A DNA stretch of 64,000 nucleotides from Pseudomonadota bacterium (GTDB lineage: Bacteria > Pseudomonadota > Gammaproteobacteria > Acidiferrobacterales > UBA6901). The stretch covers positions 1-64,000 of the forward strand of contig JAKASJ010000015.1 of the NCBI GenBank assembly GCA_021819085.1, read 5' to 3'. The position numbers and the translations under genes are program-made. The notes below the pieces were generated by a model, which made no database searches, was not told the origin of the DNA, and saw only the letters and a list, made by a program, of their open reading frames with translations. Below are positions 18,955-26,588 of this stretch, piece after piece. The first letter of the stretch is position 1, and every line of letters begins with the position of its first letter.

Positions 18955-19449
18955 TCATGCCTCCAGAACCTTCTTGTAGATAAAACTTCCGACCCAGGCG
19001 CCCGCCACGATGCCGCTCACGGCGAGATACCCGCCGAGATTCATCTCAGGAGTCAGACCGAAGAACGTGCTTACGTTGCAGACGAAGGACAGGCGTATGC
19101 CTATACCCATGAGCAGTCCGCCGATGGTGATCATCACCCATTCCGACAGATGGCGCGGAACACGCCAGTAGAATTCTTTGCTGAGCACCGCGGCCACAAA
19201 CGCGCCGAAGCCCATGCCAAGACTGATGTAGATCTTCCAGTAGGCCCAGGTCGGCGTGAACACCAGGGTCCAGAACGGAATGCGCGCCAGGGTCTTGGCG
19301 CCAAGCACGTATTTCGCGACCAGGCCGGCAAGCATGGTTTCGCCGCCGCCCACGGTCCAGGCCCCGACGATCACGAACAGGAACACGTCGAGCAGCGCGA
19401 TGATGGCAAGCGCGATGATTGGGTCAAGGGTCTTCTTGAACAGATCCAT
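18955..19449 (-). CDS. YeeE/YedE-family sulfur transporter, smaller half
   Basis: A 164-aa membrane protein with four to five helices and the YeeE-family motif GIRLSFVCNVSTFFG (Cys124). It is the first gene of the sulfur operon, starting at the ATG at 19449 behind GGAGAG. Its leader carries the sigma-54 promoter about 70 nt upstream. A few in-frame residues precede the start without homology. Together with the following gene it likely imports thiosulfate or another reduced sulfur compound. Confidence 0.9.
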   Translation of the reverse strand: MDLFKKTLDPIIALAIIALLDVFLFVIVGAWTVGGGETMLAGLVAKYVLGAKTLARIPFWTLVFTPTWAYWKIYISLGMGFGAFVAAVLSKEFYWRVPRHLSEWVMITIGGLLMGIGIRLSFVCNVSTFFGLTPEMNLGGYLAVSGIVAGAWVGSFIYKKVLEA

Positions 19450-19516
19450 GCATGCTCTCCCGGGCAATAACCGCCTTGGCGGGTAACGGGCTCGTGCCCC
19501 CCGCTGCCGTTCCTAG

Positions 19517-19532
19517 AGCAATTTCGATGCCA
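19517..19532 (-). promoter_or_regulatory. Sigma-54 (RpoN) promoter of the sulfur operon
   Basis: On the minus strand the sequence TGGCATCGAAATTGCT matches the -24/-12 consensus TGGCACG-N4-TTGCA, with the invariant GG and GC exactly 10 nt apart. Transcription should start near 19506, giving a leader of about 57 nt before the first YeeE gene. The gene immediately downstream of this region on the other side encodes a sigma-54 activator. Confidence 0.85.
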
Positions 19533-19559
19533 TTGGCAAAACCGCATCGACAAAGAGAT

Positions 19560-19590
19560 ATTTCGTAATTACACCAGTCTCTTACGAAAT
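19560..19590 (-). promoter_or_regulatory. Inverted repeat upstream of the sigma-54 promoter (activator site)
   Basis: Perfect 9-bp arms, ATTTCGTAA (19560-19568) and TTACGAAAT (19582-19590), are separated by 13 nt. The centre lies about 70 nt upstream of the predicted start site, where NtrC-family activators bind. It is the natural candidate site for the regulator encoded at 19653-20987. Confidence 0.75.
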
Positions 19591-19652
19591 AACAGGGCAA
19601 ACCAGACCAGCCTGAAATGGCCGATTTTGCGACACGTCTGTAGCGAAGTGAT

Positions 19653-20987
19653 TCAGTCCGGTTCCTCAAGCTTGCGTCGCAGCGTGGATCGGCTGATGCC
19701 GAGTACCCGCGCTGCCACGACCTGGTTTCCGCCATGGGCCGCGAGCACCCGGCGGATGTGGCGCGACTCCACTTCCGTAAGGCTGAGGCGTGTCTCGTCC
19801 TCCCTGGCCGCCGCGCCTGCCGGGATCGGCCCGAAGGCGATCTCGTCGGCATCCAGTACCGGTTTAGCGTGGAGCGCGAAGCTGCGCTCGATGATGTTCT
19901 CGAGCTGGCGCACGTTTCCCGGCCAGTCGTACCCGACCAGCTTGCGGCGCGCCGCCTCTGTCAGGGAAAGATCGTCGCGGCCGCGACTCTTGCGCAACTG
20001 CGTCAGGAAGTGTTCTACCAGCAGCGCAATGTCCTCGCGCCGTTCGCGCAGCGGCGGCAGAGCGATCGGCAGCACGTTGAGTCGGAACAGGAGGTCGCTG
20101 CGGAAGCTGCCCTCCGCCACCATGGCGTCAAGGTCGCGGTTGGTCGCGACGATCACACGCACGTCCACCTTGACCTCTGATTCGCCGCCTACCGGACGCA
20201 CTTCACCCTCCTGCAGTACCCGCAAGAGCTTCGCCTGCAGCCGTGGACTGATGTCGCCGATCTCATCCAGGAACAACGTGCCCCCGTGGGCCCGCTGGAA
20301 CAGACCGCGCATGTTCGCGGTGGCGCCGGTAAACGCTCCTTTGACATGACCGAACAATTCAGAATCGAGCAGTTCCTCGGGCAAGGCGCAGCAGTTGACA
20401 GCGATGAACGGTCCGCGCGCACGCCGGCTTGTTGAATGGATGGCACGGGCAATGACCTCTTTTCCGGTGCCGGTCTCGCCCGTGACCAGTACCGGGATGT
20501 CCTGGTTGCGGATGCGTTCGACCAGATCGAGGATCCCGCACATCGCCGGACTGCCCGCGATGATTTTGGACAGCTGGTCGCGTCCCGAAAGCTTCTCGCG
20601 CAAGCGAGTCACCTCCTCGCGCAGCGACTTCTTTTCAAGCACCTTGTTGATGCGCAGCATCAGCTCGTCAGGGTTGATCGGCTTCGTCAGGTAGTCGTAA
20701 GCACCCAGCCGCATCGCCTCGACTGCAGTTTCAATCGACGCATAGGCGGTCATCACGATGCTTTCAGCGGGATTCGCGCTCGCACCGAGCTGAGCGAGCA
20801 GCGACATGCCGTTGGCATCACCCAGACGCAGGTCGAGGACGACCAGATCCACCTGGTTGCGCTCGAGCGCGGCCCCGGCAGCTTCCAGCCCGTCCGCTTC
20901 GAGCGCCACATGACCCTCTGAGCGCAGCAGCATGCTCAGCGTCTTGCGGATGGAGGACTCGTCGTCGACGATCAGAATCGTGGCCAT
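19653..20987 (-). CDS. NtrC-family sigma-54-dependent response regulator
   Basis: A 444-aa transcription activator with three domains. The receiver has phospho-acceptor Asp52 (LVVLDLRLGD) and Lys102 (TKP). The AAA+ domain has Walker A GETGTGKE (170-177), the sigma-54 contact loop GAFTGA (217-222) and Walker B GGTLFLDEIGD. The Fis-type helix-turn-helix ends AARVLGISRSTLRRKLEE. It follows the kinase gene by 5 nt. It is also similar in layout to HoxA/HupR, so hydrogenase control is the main alternative to control of the sulfur operon. Confidence 0.93.
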   Translation of the reverse strand: MATILIVDDESSIRKTLSMLLRSEGHVALEADGLEAAGAALERNQVDLVVLDLRLGDANGMSLLAQLGASANPAESIVMTAYASIETAVEAMRLGAYDYLTKPINPDELMLRINKVLEKKSLREEVTRLREKLSGRDQLSKIIAGSPAMCGILDLVERIRNQDIPVLVTGETGTGKEVIARAIHSTSRRARGPFIAVNCCALPEELLDSELFGHVKGAFTGATANMRGLFQRAHGGTLFLDEIGDISPRLQAKLLRVLQEGEVRPVGGESEVKVDVRVIVATNRDLDAMVAEGSFRSDLLFRLNVLPIALPPLRERREDIALLVEHFLTQLRKSRGRDDLSLTEAARRKLVGYDWPGNVRQLENIIERSFALHAKPVLDADEIAFGPIPAGAAAREDETRLSLTEVESRHIRRVLAAHGGNQVVAARVLGISRSTLRRKLEEPD

Positions 20988-20992
20988 CGGAT

Positions 20993-22435
20993 TCAGACGG
21001 CCTCCAGATCGAAACTGATCTCGGTGCCCACGTTCACGTGGCTGACGATCGACAGCGAGGTGCCGTGCTGCATCAGAATCCGCTGCGCGATCGAGAGCCC
21101 CAGGCCGGTACCGTGTTTGCGGCCGGTCACGAACGGCCGCACGATCTTGTCGAGCAGGTGATCCGGTATGCCGCAGCCGTTGTCGGCAATGCTGATTCTG
21201 ACAATGCGTCCGGCGCGTTCGACCCGGACGTGAAGGTTGCCACCCTCGGGCATGGCCTGAACCGCGTTGAGCATCAGGTTCCAGAGCACCTGACGCAAAT
21301 GATCGGGATCATGACGCGCACGGCACGGACATGCATCGCACTCCACCTCGACCCGCACCGCTGCCGCCTGCGGGTTCTGGCGAATCAGGCTTGCGACCTC
21401 CTCGATCAACGCGCATACATCGTCTTCCAGCAGCCGCGACTCGCGTATCCGTGCGAAATCCAGGAAATCATTCAGGATGCGCTGCAGCCGCAGCGACTCG
21501 GTATTAAGGATCGCGATCGCCTGAGCGCGGTCGCTTACCGGCAGGTTCGCCCGGTCGAGCAGCTTCACCGAGTTGATCACCGCCGACAGCGGATTGCGTA
21601 TCTCGTGGGCGATGCTGGCCGATAGCTCGCCCACACAGGCCAGCCGCTCGGCGTCGGTGCGTTTCTCGTGTTCGCTGCGCACCTGCTCGGAGATTCGCTG
21701 CAACGACTCGGCCATGGCGTTGAATGCCCCGCCCAGCAGGCCCACCTCGTCGCGCGCTTGCAGCTCTACGCGCACGCCCAGATTGCCGCCGCCGATCTTG
21801 CGCACCGCCGCCATCAGTGTGTACAGATTGCGCGTAATGAGAACCGACAGTACCCATGCGGCGACGCTGCCCACCACCAGGGCCAGCAGAATGAACAGCA
21901 GACCCTCATTGCGCGTGGCGGCCAATTCGGATTTCAGATGGCGCGTAGACATTTCCAGAAACACCGTGCCAACACGCTGACCGGCCACCCGGATCTGTTC
22001 GTGCAGGCGCAGTCTGTTGCGTCTGTGTACCACAACTCCATCCGGCGGCGCCGGCAATCGATGGCCAACCTGATGTGGGTCGGTGCTCGCCAGCACGTCA
22101 CCGCGCACGTCGACGATCGCGCCCTCGGTAACGTCGGGCTGTTGCTTCACACGCTCGGTAACCTCGGCCAGCGAACCCAGGTCCTCGGCCAACAGGGCAT
22201 TGGTGCTGGCCACCGCCATGAGCGTAATGAGGGAGTGCGCACGGTTATGGAGCTCGGCGCGGATCGCCTCGGACTGCTTGTTCACTGCCGACCAGACGAA
22301 CGCACCCATCAGCACGGCATGCACGAGCGCGACTGACAGTACCAGCCGGAACCGCAGCGTCCGGAAGAAAGACAGTCTCGGCGACTGCTGCTCCGCGGCG
22401 ACAGTCTGCCCTCGATCGAGTTCGATGACGCTCAT
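20993..22435 (-). CDS. Membrane sensor histidine kinase
   Basis: A 480-aa kinase: TM1 (about 31-50), a periplasmic sensor region (51-178), TM2 (179-199), HAMP (200-255), dimerisation domain with His277 in SIAHEIRNPLSAV, and a catalytic domain with N-box (NLMLNAVQAM), G1 (DNGCGIPD) and G2 (GTGLGLSIAQ). It overlaps the binding-protein gene by 4 nt and is followed by the sigma-54 regulator. The periplasmic part may contact the PhnD-like protein encoded upstream. Confidence 0.93.
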   Translation of the reverse strand: MSVIELDRGQTVAAEQQSPRLSFFRTLRFRLVLSVALVHAVLMGAFVWSAVNKQSEAIRAELHNRAHSLITLMAVASTNALLAEDLGSLAEVTERVKQQPDVTEGAIVDVRGDVLASTDPHQVGHRLPAPPDGVVVHRRNRLRLHEQIRVAGQRVGTVFLEMSTRHLKSELAATRNEGLLFILLALVVGSVAAWVLSVLITRNLYTLMAAVRKIGGGNLGVRVELQARDEVGLLGGAFNAMAESLQRISEQVRSEHEKRTDAERLACVGELSASIAHEIRNPLSAVINSVKLLDRANLPVSDRAQAIAILNTESLRLQRILNDFLDFARIRESRLLEDDVCALIEEVASLIRQNPQAAAVRVEVECDACPCRARHDPDHLRQVLWNLMLNAVQAMPEGGNLHVRVERAGRIVRISIADNGCGIPDHLLDKIVRPFVTGRKHGTGLGLSIAQRILMQHGTSLSIVSHVNVGTEISFDLEAV

Positions 22436-23271
22436 GGTTTCACACCGTCGTACTCGCTGTTGTGTGCGACCACGAACCCCCGGCTGAATCCAAGATGCCT
22501 GAGCACCGTGCGTCCGCTGGCCGTCGCCGTCAGGTGCGTCAACAGCTTCCTGATCTGGTCGGTTTCATGTGCCGGCATGTCGTCGAGAACCGCAATCGGC
22601 ATCTGTGGCTGAGGCGGCGTCTGGGCAATCACCCGCAGTTCCCGCTGAACGCGCGGCGGCATGGAGCGCAGCGACGGCAACCAGGTGCCCGCCATGCCTA
22701 CCATCCCGTAATATACCGCCATCAGCGCCGAGTCCTGGGACCCGAAATACTTCACTTTCAGGTCCCGGTTGACGTGAATGCCGCGCGTCTCCATGTACTG
22801 CCGGGTCATGATCGTGGCGGCGTAGGCATTGGGATCCGGGAAGCCGACACGCAGACCCGGCGGCAGGACATGCGGTCCGAGCGCGTGGATCGGACTGTTG
22901 CGGCGCACGACCAGGATACCGGCAAAGGGCTCGCCCGCGACCTTGACAATGACGTGGTAGCCCCACCGGCGGGCGCGGGTGTACAGCAGCGGATTCAGGT
23001 AGATGATGTCGTACTCGCGGCGCCGGACACGACGCATGAAGGCCGCGAAATTGGGTGCGGTCACAAACTGCACCGGCCGGTGCAGCGCATGCTGCAGAGC
23101 ATCGGTCAGCGGCAGAAACATCCCGGCCAGCATGGTCGGGCTTTGCAAAGGAAGCACACCGAAGCGCAGGTAATGCGGTCGGCGCGCGACGGCTGCGCCG
23201 CTGGCGGCGATCAGCGCGACCGCCGTCAGCCAGCACAGCACCGATTGCGGCCGCCTGATCAACTGAAACAT
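22432..23271 (-). CDS. PhnD-like periplasmic binding protein linked to a histidine kinase
   Basis: A 279-aa exported protein of the PhnD/phosphonate-binding superfamily: signal or anchor segment (about 8-27), then RFGVLPLQSPTMLAGMFLPLTDALQHAL, a hallmark YDIIYLNPLLYTRA, and a second lobe with a YFGSQDSALMAVYYG region. The gene overlaps the kinase start (ATGA) and no ABC permease or ATPase is nearby, so it more likely delivers a ligand signal to the kinase than feeds a transporter. The start at 23271 is by homology; the frame is open well upstream. Ligand unknown. Confidence 0.85.
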   Translation of the reverse strand: MFQLIRRPQSVLCWLTAVALIAASGAAVARRPHYLRFGVLPLQSPTMLAGMFLPLTDALQHALHRPVQFVTAPNFAAFMRRVRRREYDIIYLNPLLYTRARRWGYHVIVKVAGEPFAGILVVRRNSPIHALGPHVLPPGLRVGFPDPNAYAATIMTRQYMETRGIHVNRDLKVKYFGSQDSALMAVYYGMVGMAGTWLPSLRSMPPRVQRELRVIAQTPPQPQMPIAVLDDMPAHETDQIRKLLTHLTATASGRTVLRHLGFSRGFVVAHNSEYDGVKP

Positions 23272-23470
23272 GTCTTGCACCCATGGCGGGTCGACCCGCA
23301 TCGGACAACCCGCTGAACCTGACACCCGCAACGCATATCGCCGTCCGCGGTTCTCCACAACCGGGGCCGCACCTGCTGCCGGTCCCCATTCACCGGGCGC
23401 GCGCCCTGACCCATCGTCGACAGTGTAGCCCAGGCGCGTGACCGCCGCGAGACGGCCCGCAGTGCGCAGC

Positions 23471-25210
23471 TCAACGGACCGCGGATTCCCGGTTCCATTC
23501 CAGGCGGCGGTGGCGTGCCAGGTGAAGCGGCGTCCAGGAATGCGGAATGCGGTGTACGAAGTGGTAGCGGGCGACATGGTAGCTCGGGTCGAATCCGTAG
23601 AAATTCATCCGCAGCCGCTCAAGCTCCTCATCCCTATAGGACTGCAGCGGCCGTTCGGCTTCGTCCCGGGTGCGGCACCGGTTCTTCTCGGCCAGCGCGC
23701 AGCGGAACGCATCATCGCCCGCCAGATCACGCGCCAGCATCCGCACGCGCAGCTCAAACTCCTCCACGGTGGTCGCGAAATGATCGTCGATGAGTCCGAG
23801 GCGCTTGGCCGCGTGCACCCCGAGCGGCAGCCGATTTTCCGTGATCGTCTCGGCCCGCTCCCGGCCGACGCGCCTCGGCAGCAGGTAAGTCCAGTATTCG
23901 GAACCGAAAAGATTGCCCATGCCCTTGTAGTGCGGATTCAGGATGATACCGGTGCGTGCGCAGACACGGTCCGCAGCCAGCGCCAGGAATACGCCCCCGG
24001 CTCCGGCATTGCCGCGCATGCCCGCCACCGTCAGGTGCGTCCGGGTCGTGATGATTGCATGCGCCAGATCGTTCATCGCGTTGATGTTGCGCCAGGACTC
24101 GTCAGCCGGGCTTTCCGCCGATTCGATGATATTGAGATGGATGCCGTTCGACCAGAAATCCCTGCCGCCCAGAAGCACGATGACGCGCGTCGGGCGTGTG
24201 CAGGCATGGCGGTAGGCGTACAGCAGCCGCGTACATTGCTCTGTGCTCATCGCCCCGTTGTAGAAATCAAAATACAGATAGCCGACACGCCCCTCCTCCG
24301 CATACCGGATCTCCCGGTAGGTCGTCACATCTTCCGGCGTGTCCAGGGACAGCGGCGACTCGGGCACGCTGCCTGCCTGCGGGCCGAGAGCGGTGACGGC
24401 TGGAAGCTTGAAGGTCTTCCCGTGCGTATCGATCCTGCGCAGATGCCCGATCCACACCGCGCCGTCGATTGTGGCACGGCAGATCGCGCCATCGCGCCGG
24501 GCGACTATTTCGCCGGGGCGGCCACCCAATTCCGTCTCCCCACAAGCATCGAACAGCAGATACGGCTGACCGAGGATTTCGTCCTCGACACCCGGGGCTC
24601 CGTCGGCCGATCTGATTTTCCGCAGGATTGCGGCGCTGTCGTCGTTCAGCCAATCTATCCGGCGCTGCGCCTGGGGCATGAGCGGCCGTGCACGGCCGTG
24701 CACGGCCGGATCCCGGTCGTCCAGCACCTGCGGCACGAACGAGCCGGAAGTGAAACGCTCTACGGCGGCAAGAAGCGCGTCGGCCGCGGCCTCGGTCACT
24801 TCGTTGCGATAAAGACTGCTCTTGCGCGCGGAGCGCATCGGAAAGTCCGCCGATGCCCAGATGTCGCCGCCATCAAGCTGCGCGTTCGCCTGCAAAACCG
24901 TGACGCCCCATTTTGCTTCGCCATCGATTATTGCCCAATCAAGCGCGGAAGGGCCGCGGTCGCCCCGGATTCCCGGATGCACCACCAGACACACATGCTG
25001 CCGCCAGACCTCCTCCGGTATGGCACGTCGCAGATAAGGCGCGACGACCAGATCCGGCCGGTAGAGCCTCACGGCATCGGCCGTGACCGCGTCGTTGATG
25101 TCGAATTCGACCGAGACCTCGTGGCCGCGTTCCGACAGTTCGACGTACAAGCGCTGGGTCAGGCTGTTGAAGCTGTGGCTCAGGAACAGGATCCGGAGCG
25201 GTCTACTCAT
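23471..25210 (-). CDS. hypX: Hydrogenase maturation protein HypX (HoxX)
   Basis: A 579-aa two-domain enzyme that makes the active-site CO ligand of NiFe hydrogenases from N10-formyl-tetrahydrofolate under aerobic conditions. The N-terminal part (about 1-230) is formyltransferase-like (HPGIRGDRGPSALDWAI, then WGVTVLQANAQLDGGDIW). The C-terminal half (about 290-520) is an enoyl-CoA hydratase/isomerase domain (VAGMRGNAGAGGVFLALAAD, GIILNPHYKGMGNLFGSEYWTYLLPRRVG). It starts at the ATG at 25210, overlapping the hypD end by 8 nt. Its presence implies an oxygen-exposed hydrogenase. Confidence 0.93.
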   Translation of the reverse strand: MSRPLRILFLSHSFNSLTQRLYVELSERGHEVSVEFDINDAVTADAVRLYRPDLVVAPYLRRAIPEEVWRQHVCLVVHPGIRGDRGPSALDWAIIDGEAKWGVTVLQANAQLDGGDIWASADFPMRSARKSSLYRNEVTEAAADALLAAVERFTSGSFVPQVLDDRDPAVHGRARPLMPQAQRRIDWLNDDSAAILRKIRSADGAPGVEDEILGQPYLLFDACGETELGGRPGEIVARRDGAICRATIDGAVWIGHLRRIDTHGKTFKLPAVTALGPQAGSVPESPLSLDTPEDVTTYREIRYAEEGRVGYLYFDFYNGAMSTEQCTRLLYAYRHACTRPTRVIVLLGGRDFWSNGIHLNIIESAESPADESWRNINAMNDLAHAIITTRTHLTVAGMRGNAGAGGVFLALAADRVCARTGIILNPHYKGMGNLFGSEYWTYLLPRRVGRERAETITENRLPLGVHAAKRLGLIDDHFATTVEEFELRVRMLARDLAGDDAFRCALAEKNRCRTRDEAERPLQSYRDEELERLRMNFYGFDPSYHVARYHFVHRIPHSWTPLHLARHRRLEWNRESAVR

Positions 25211-26375
25211 TATTGCCCGCCTGCAGCACGGGCGCGTCGTTGCGCCGCCGGAACTTGTAATAGGCCGCGCATGCGCCCTCCGAGGACACCATGCACGACC
25301 CGATCGGATTGCGCGGCGTGCAGACGGTACCGAAGATCCTGCAGTCATGCGGCTTCTTGACCCCGCGCAGTATCGCGCCGCATTCGCAGGCTTTGTTCTC
25401 GGCGACCGGACGCGGCTGCACCGCAAAACGCACTTCGGCATCGTACCGGGCATACTGCTTCTTGATGCGCAGTCCGCTGTACGGAACCACCCCCAGTCCG
25501 CGCCACTCGAACGTGCGACGCAACTCGAACACATCGGCCACCAGCGCCTGGGCCTTGGTATTGCCGGTGCGGGTCACCCCGCGGCTGAACTGGTTTTCGA
25601 CCTCGGCGCGGTGCTCATTCAGCTGACGCACCAGCATGAGTATCCCCTGCAGCACATCCAGCGGCTCGAACCCGGATATGACCACCGGACGCTGGTACTC
25701 GCGCGCAAAGTACTCGTAGGCACGACTGCCTATGATCGTGCTCACATGCGAGGGACCGATGAATCCATCCACGCGCACACTGCCGATCTGGCGCACATCG
25801 GGCGAGTTCAGGATGCTCTGGATCGCCGAGGGCGTCAGCACATGGTTGCAGAACACGCTGAAATTCGGCAAGCCCAGGCGGTGCGCCTCCCTGATTGCCA
25901 CCGCCGTGGGCGGCGTGGTTGTCTCGAAGCCGATTGCGAAAAACACCACCTCCTTCTCCGGATTATCGACCGCGAGCCGGATGGCCTCGGCGCACGAATA
26001 GACCATGCGAACGTCGCGCCCCTCGGCTCTGGCCTTGAGCAGACTGCGCTTGCGCGAACCCGGCACCCGCAGCATGTCCCCATAGCTGCACAGCATGACG
26101 TTCGGGATCCCAGCCAGTTCGATTGCGCTGTCCAGGCGACCTATGGGCAGCACGCAAACCGGGCAGCCTGGACCATGAACCAACCGGATGCTGGCCGGCA
26201 GCAGATCCTGGATGCCGTAGCGGAAAATCGCATGCGTGTGACCGCCACAGAACTCCATCAAGTGGTAGTCGCGTGCCGGATCAGCTTCGCGTGCGATGGC
26301 AGCGGCGATGGCCGAAGCAACGCGTCCGTCGCGAAACTCGCTAATGTATTTCACCGGATGATCCCTCGTGCTCAT
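25203..26375 (-). CDS. hypD: Hydrogenase maturation protein HypD
   Basis: Scaffold on which Fe(CN)2CO is built with HypC. The 390-aa protein shows the conserved cysteines: Cys43 in EFCGGHTH, Cys71 and Cys74 in GPGCPVC, and the C-terminal 4Fe-4S set (CECG..., DCRIFGTVC, GSCMVSSEGAC). It overlaps hypC by 35 nt and hypX by 8 nt, so the genes are tightly coupled. Confidence 0.97.
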   Translation of the reverse strand: MSTRDHPVKYISEFRDGRVASAIAAAIAREADPARDYHLMEFCGGHTHAIFRYGIQDLLPASIRLVHGPGCPVCVLPIGRLDSAIELAGIPNVMLCSYGDMLRVPGSRKRSLLKARAEGRDVRMVYSCAEAIRLAVDNPEKEVVFFAIGFETTTPPTAVAIREAHRLGLPNFSVFCNHVLTPSAIQSILNSPDVRQIGSVRVDGFIGPSHVSTIIGSRAYEYFAREYQRPVVISGFEPLDVLQGILMLVRQLNEHRAEVENQFSRGVTRTGNTKAQALVADVFELRRTFEWRGLGVVPYSGLRIKKQYARYDAEVRFAVQPRPVAENKACECGAILRGVKKPHDCRIFGTVCTPRNPIGSCMVSSEGACAAYYKFRRRNDAPVLQAGNNE

Positions 26376-26586
26376 TCACCATCTGCGCGAACAGGGCGAG
26401 CGTCCGGTCCGCCTCATCCGCATCCAGACGCGCGATCGCATAACCGACGTGGACGATGACGTAATCGCCCACAGCGACATCCTCGACCAGGCCCAACGAG
26501 ATTTCGTTGTGCACGCCGCCCACGTCGATCAGCGCCTTGTCATCATCCAGAAGCCGGACTACTCGGGCAGGTATGGCCAGACACAT
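26341..26586 (-). CDS. hypC: Hydrogenase maturation chaperone HypC
   Basis: An 81-aa HypC/HupF chaperone starting MCLAIPARVV, with the essential Cys2. It carries the Fe(CN)2CO group with HypD and delivers it to the hydrogenase large subunit. The frame is open far upstream, but the invariant MCLAIP start fixes the ATG at 26586, 2 nt after the HupK-like gene. Confidence 0.96.
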   Translation of the reverse strand: MCLAIPARVVRLLDDDKALIDVGGVHNEISLGLVEDVAVGDYVIVHVGYAIARLDADEADRTLALFAQMVNEHEGSSGEIH

Positions 26587-26588
26587 TT

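Noticed and set aside
23310..23360. Possible sigma-54 promoter upstream of the PhnD-like gene (GGCGATATGCGTTGC on the minus strand)
   Set aside because: The GG and GC are 11 nt apart instead of the required 10, and the flanks do not fit, so I do not call it.
24680..24710. Tandem CCGTGCACGG repeat
   Set aside because: It lies inside the hypX coding frame (encoding AVHGRARPL) and is short; probably chance or a recombination by-product without regulatory meaning.
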